DNA of 64,000 bases from Phoronis australis (lineage: Eukaryota; Phoronida; Phoronidae): contig NMRA01000574.1 of NCBI GenBank assembly GCA_002633005.1, positions 94,967-158,966 on the forward strand. The letters run 5' to 3'. The notes beneath the pieces were generated by a model. That model saw only the letters and a list, made by a program, of their open reading frames with translations. It searched no databases and was not told the origin of the DNA. A program made the translations under genes and the position numbers. Positions 63,101 through 64,000 of this stretch are shown piece after piece (within the stretch, counting starts at the first letter, position 1; every line of letters starts with the position of its first letter).

Positions 63101-64000
63101 TAGCAGAAAGTCCTGGGTTTGAACCCCGGTCAGAGTAGAGACTTAAGTATGGGTCAGGTGATGTGACCAACATACGGCATGTATGAAGATTAATAATTCT
63201 TGCTTGTATGCTGTTAAGTATTGTTTTTGAAATTTTCTACTTTTGTATGATTGACAATCAAAATGGGGCTTTAATCAGGTTGCATAAATGAAAAACGAAA
63301 ATATAACTTAGCAAATTGTAATAACATTTTTGAAGTTTCATCTAGAGCACTTATGTCCAATGAAATTAGTCATGTTATTGATAACGCGATTTTGCTATGA
63401 ATGCACCTTTAGTTTTGATAAATTTTACTAGAAAGACAAGTTCATATGACCCAACAGATGACAGATATAAAGTCAAAAATAAAATACATTCTGCTGGATT
63501 TCTTCTTACAGAAAATAAATTATGCTTTTACAAACTAGTTAAAATATATAGTTTTATAGACATTTGGCTAAATTCACACATTTGTCAATATGGTCCTACA
63601 TAACCTCAAGTTCACATTCATTTCCATTTTGATGGCTTCAAGGACAAACAAAATTCAAAATCTAAAAAATTTTTTGAATGAATACGAACACAAACATCAA
63701 ACAAAAGTGCAGACAAAATGACCCAGATGTCCTCATCAAGACGGCAGAGCATAAACAGAGTTCACCGTCATCACGCCGAGTGAAATCGAAATTCATCGTC
63801 AGAGAAGCTGAAATGGCGATTCCTTGCCCACCAAAACGGAGAAACGTAATTTAACACAATGAAGTACCTCTTTTAAACATTCACACAGAGTCTTTATACC
63901 ATCCATCTTGTGTATTTCATCACAGTTCCTCACGTTGTTGATGGACATATAGATGAGTGAAAACACCAGCTGCTCCAGCACGGCGTAATTCTCCTCCTGG
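54103..64000 (-). CDS. Armadillo-repeat protein with C-terminal p23/CS domain (3' part)
   Basis: Name not recognised. Exons on the minus strand: 64000-63868 (continues off the window), 62697-62633, 62070-61816, 61419-60961, 59998-59879, 58780-58621 (or its duplicate 57856-57697), 54668-54572 and 54269-54103. All have AG acceptors, GT donors and matching phases; about 484 residues are visible. The first four exons give ARM-type helices: EQLVFSLIYMSINNVRNC, VADEVIWALAALTAECLPNC, FVQASVKAFKNLANNSRANK. A Pro-rich linker follows (SPSPEKTVPPELVPVL). Then comes a complete CS domain (YPTVQWSQNPHRCLLSIKL, HYNLDLDLFDSLD, VRWPRLLRDKHKLPF, LVDHERYID). The WPRL...VD..xY.D pattern resembles the HSP90 co-chaperone p23. 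An acidic tail ends DRRENDVYDIFS. Probably a co-chaperone or assembly factor; the partner is unknown. Confidence 0.75.
55561..55700. repeat. 17-bp minisatellite, eight copies (ARM-p23 gene intron)
   Basis: The unit is ATTTGACCCCATTGGAC with variants (TTTGACCATATTGGAC and others). It lies in the long intron between the CS exon and the penultimate exon. Confidence 0.9.
55815..57310 (-). repeat. Long dispersed repeat, 'CTAGTGGC' family, inverted copy 3
   Basis: The minus-strand end matches the GTTGCTCTTGTTT-type terminus. Three internal subrepeats of about 450 bp each carry AAATTGCCACTAGG(A/G)GGC, CATATATG(C/A)CAATTTTC and TGGCCACTAGGTGG. The other end is GGACGCCGGACACCCAGACA then GAGATGACGGCAATAAAAAT, corresponding to the start of copy 1. 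It gives the fullest view of the family. Confidence 0.75.
57136..58995. repeat. Direct duplication of about 925 bp holding the p23 exon, split by one undetermined base
   Basis: 57136-58059 and 58061-58995 are nearly identical. The single N at 58,060 is the exact junction. Each copy contains one end of the dispersed repeat, then the 160-nt CS-domain exon (57697-57856 and 58621-58780) with the same acceptor and donor. The exons appear identical while introns differ at scattered bases and by a (CA)n insertion. Using both would break the frame because 160 is not a multiple of three. Confidence 0.85.
59560..59655 (-). repeat. tRNA-derived SINE-like fragment
   Basis: On the minus strand, GGTTCGAGTCC (59600-59590) is a canonical Pol III B box, preceded by AAGTCATA and followed by CCACTGGGGCAC. 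No acceptor stem closes, so it is not a functional tRNA gene. Confidence 0.45.
62561..62660. repeat. 37-bp tandem repeat over an ARM exon donor
   Basis: Three copies on the minus strand of a unit that reads ATTGCCCTCAATGACAG then GTATTTACCATTTGAA. The first copy in transcript order covers the end of exon 62697-62633 and its donor. The second repeats the junction as AATGATAG/gtattt, giving a decoy donor 37 nt further on. The third copy has lost it. Confidence 0.9.
63063..63150 (+). repeat. tRNA-derived SINE-like element (ARM-p23 gene intron)
   Basis: A-box-like TGGCTCAGTGG (63071-63081) and B-box-like GGTTTGAACCC (63116-63126) at tRNA spacing. A T-arm stem (CTGGG/CCCGG) is intact. The acceptor and anticodon stems do not pair. 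GCACGGTTAGCAGAAAGTCC resembles the tRNA-like loop in the foldback element at 23,144-23,183, so the two are related. Confidence 0.55.

Noticed and set aside
63063-63140. Possible functional tRNA gene.
   Set aside because: A and B boxes and a T-arm are present, but the acceptor and anticodon stems do not pair. A similar tRNA-like piece occurs in a foldback element, so it is SINE-like.

Overview
The window is from an animal genome, most likely an invertebrate. Genes are split into short coding exons (20 to about 460 nt) with GT-AG introns of about 0.4 to 3 kb. The non-coding DNA is AT-rich and full of decayed transposons, foldback elements and minisatellites. Exon phases and protein lengths match the vertebrate orthologues closely (RABGGTA comes out at 567 residues). 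A marine deuterostome such as a hemichordate, cephalochordate or echinoderm is plausible but is an inference; no lineage marker fixes it.

Layout. (1) 1-8.4 kb: repeat-rich. It may hold one small five-exon minus-strand gene of unknown function (3.69-5.25 kb). (2) 8.47-24.7 kb, plus strand: complete lysyl-tRNA synthetase (KARS1) in 14 exons. Two alternative first coding exons encode cytosolic and mitochondrial enzymes from one gene. (3) 27.98-38.70 kb, minus strand: complete OTU deubiquitinase OTUD6B in 9 exons. (4) 38.80-51.13 kb, plus strand: complete Rab geranylgeranyltransferase alpha subunit (RABGGTA) in 13 coding exons. Its ATG lies 105 bp from the OTUD6B ATG, so the two are head to head. 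(5) 54.10-64.0 kb, minus strand: the 3' part of a gene joining armadillo repeats to a p23/CS co-chaperone domain and an acidic tail. It runs off the right end.

KARS1 and OTUD6B converge, as do RABGGTA and the ARM-p23 gene. The pairs act in unrelated housekeeping processes: tRNA charging, ubiquitin removal, Rab prenylation and probably HSP90-linked chaperoning.

Mobile DNA sits mainly in introns: hAT-like MITEs, a TIR element with a broken THAP finger, a 1.36-kb TIR element, foldback elements (one holding a tRNA-like segment), a truncated non-LTR retrotransposon, a Ty3/Gypsy-type gag remnant and a long dispersed repeat family. Two of the three single undetermined bases (43,856 and 58,060) sit exactly between nearly identical direct copies. 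This suggests false duplication in the assembly, and one such duplication doubles an exon of the ARM-p23 gene. All exon models were read by eye from splice signals, reading phase and remembered family conservation; nothing was aligned or searched.
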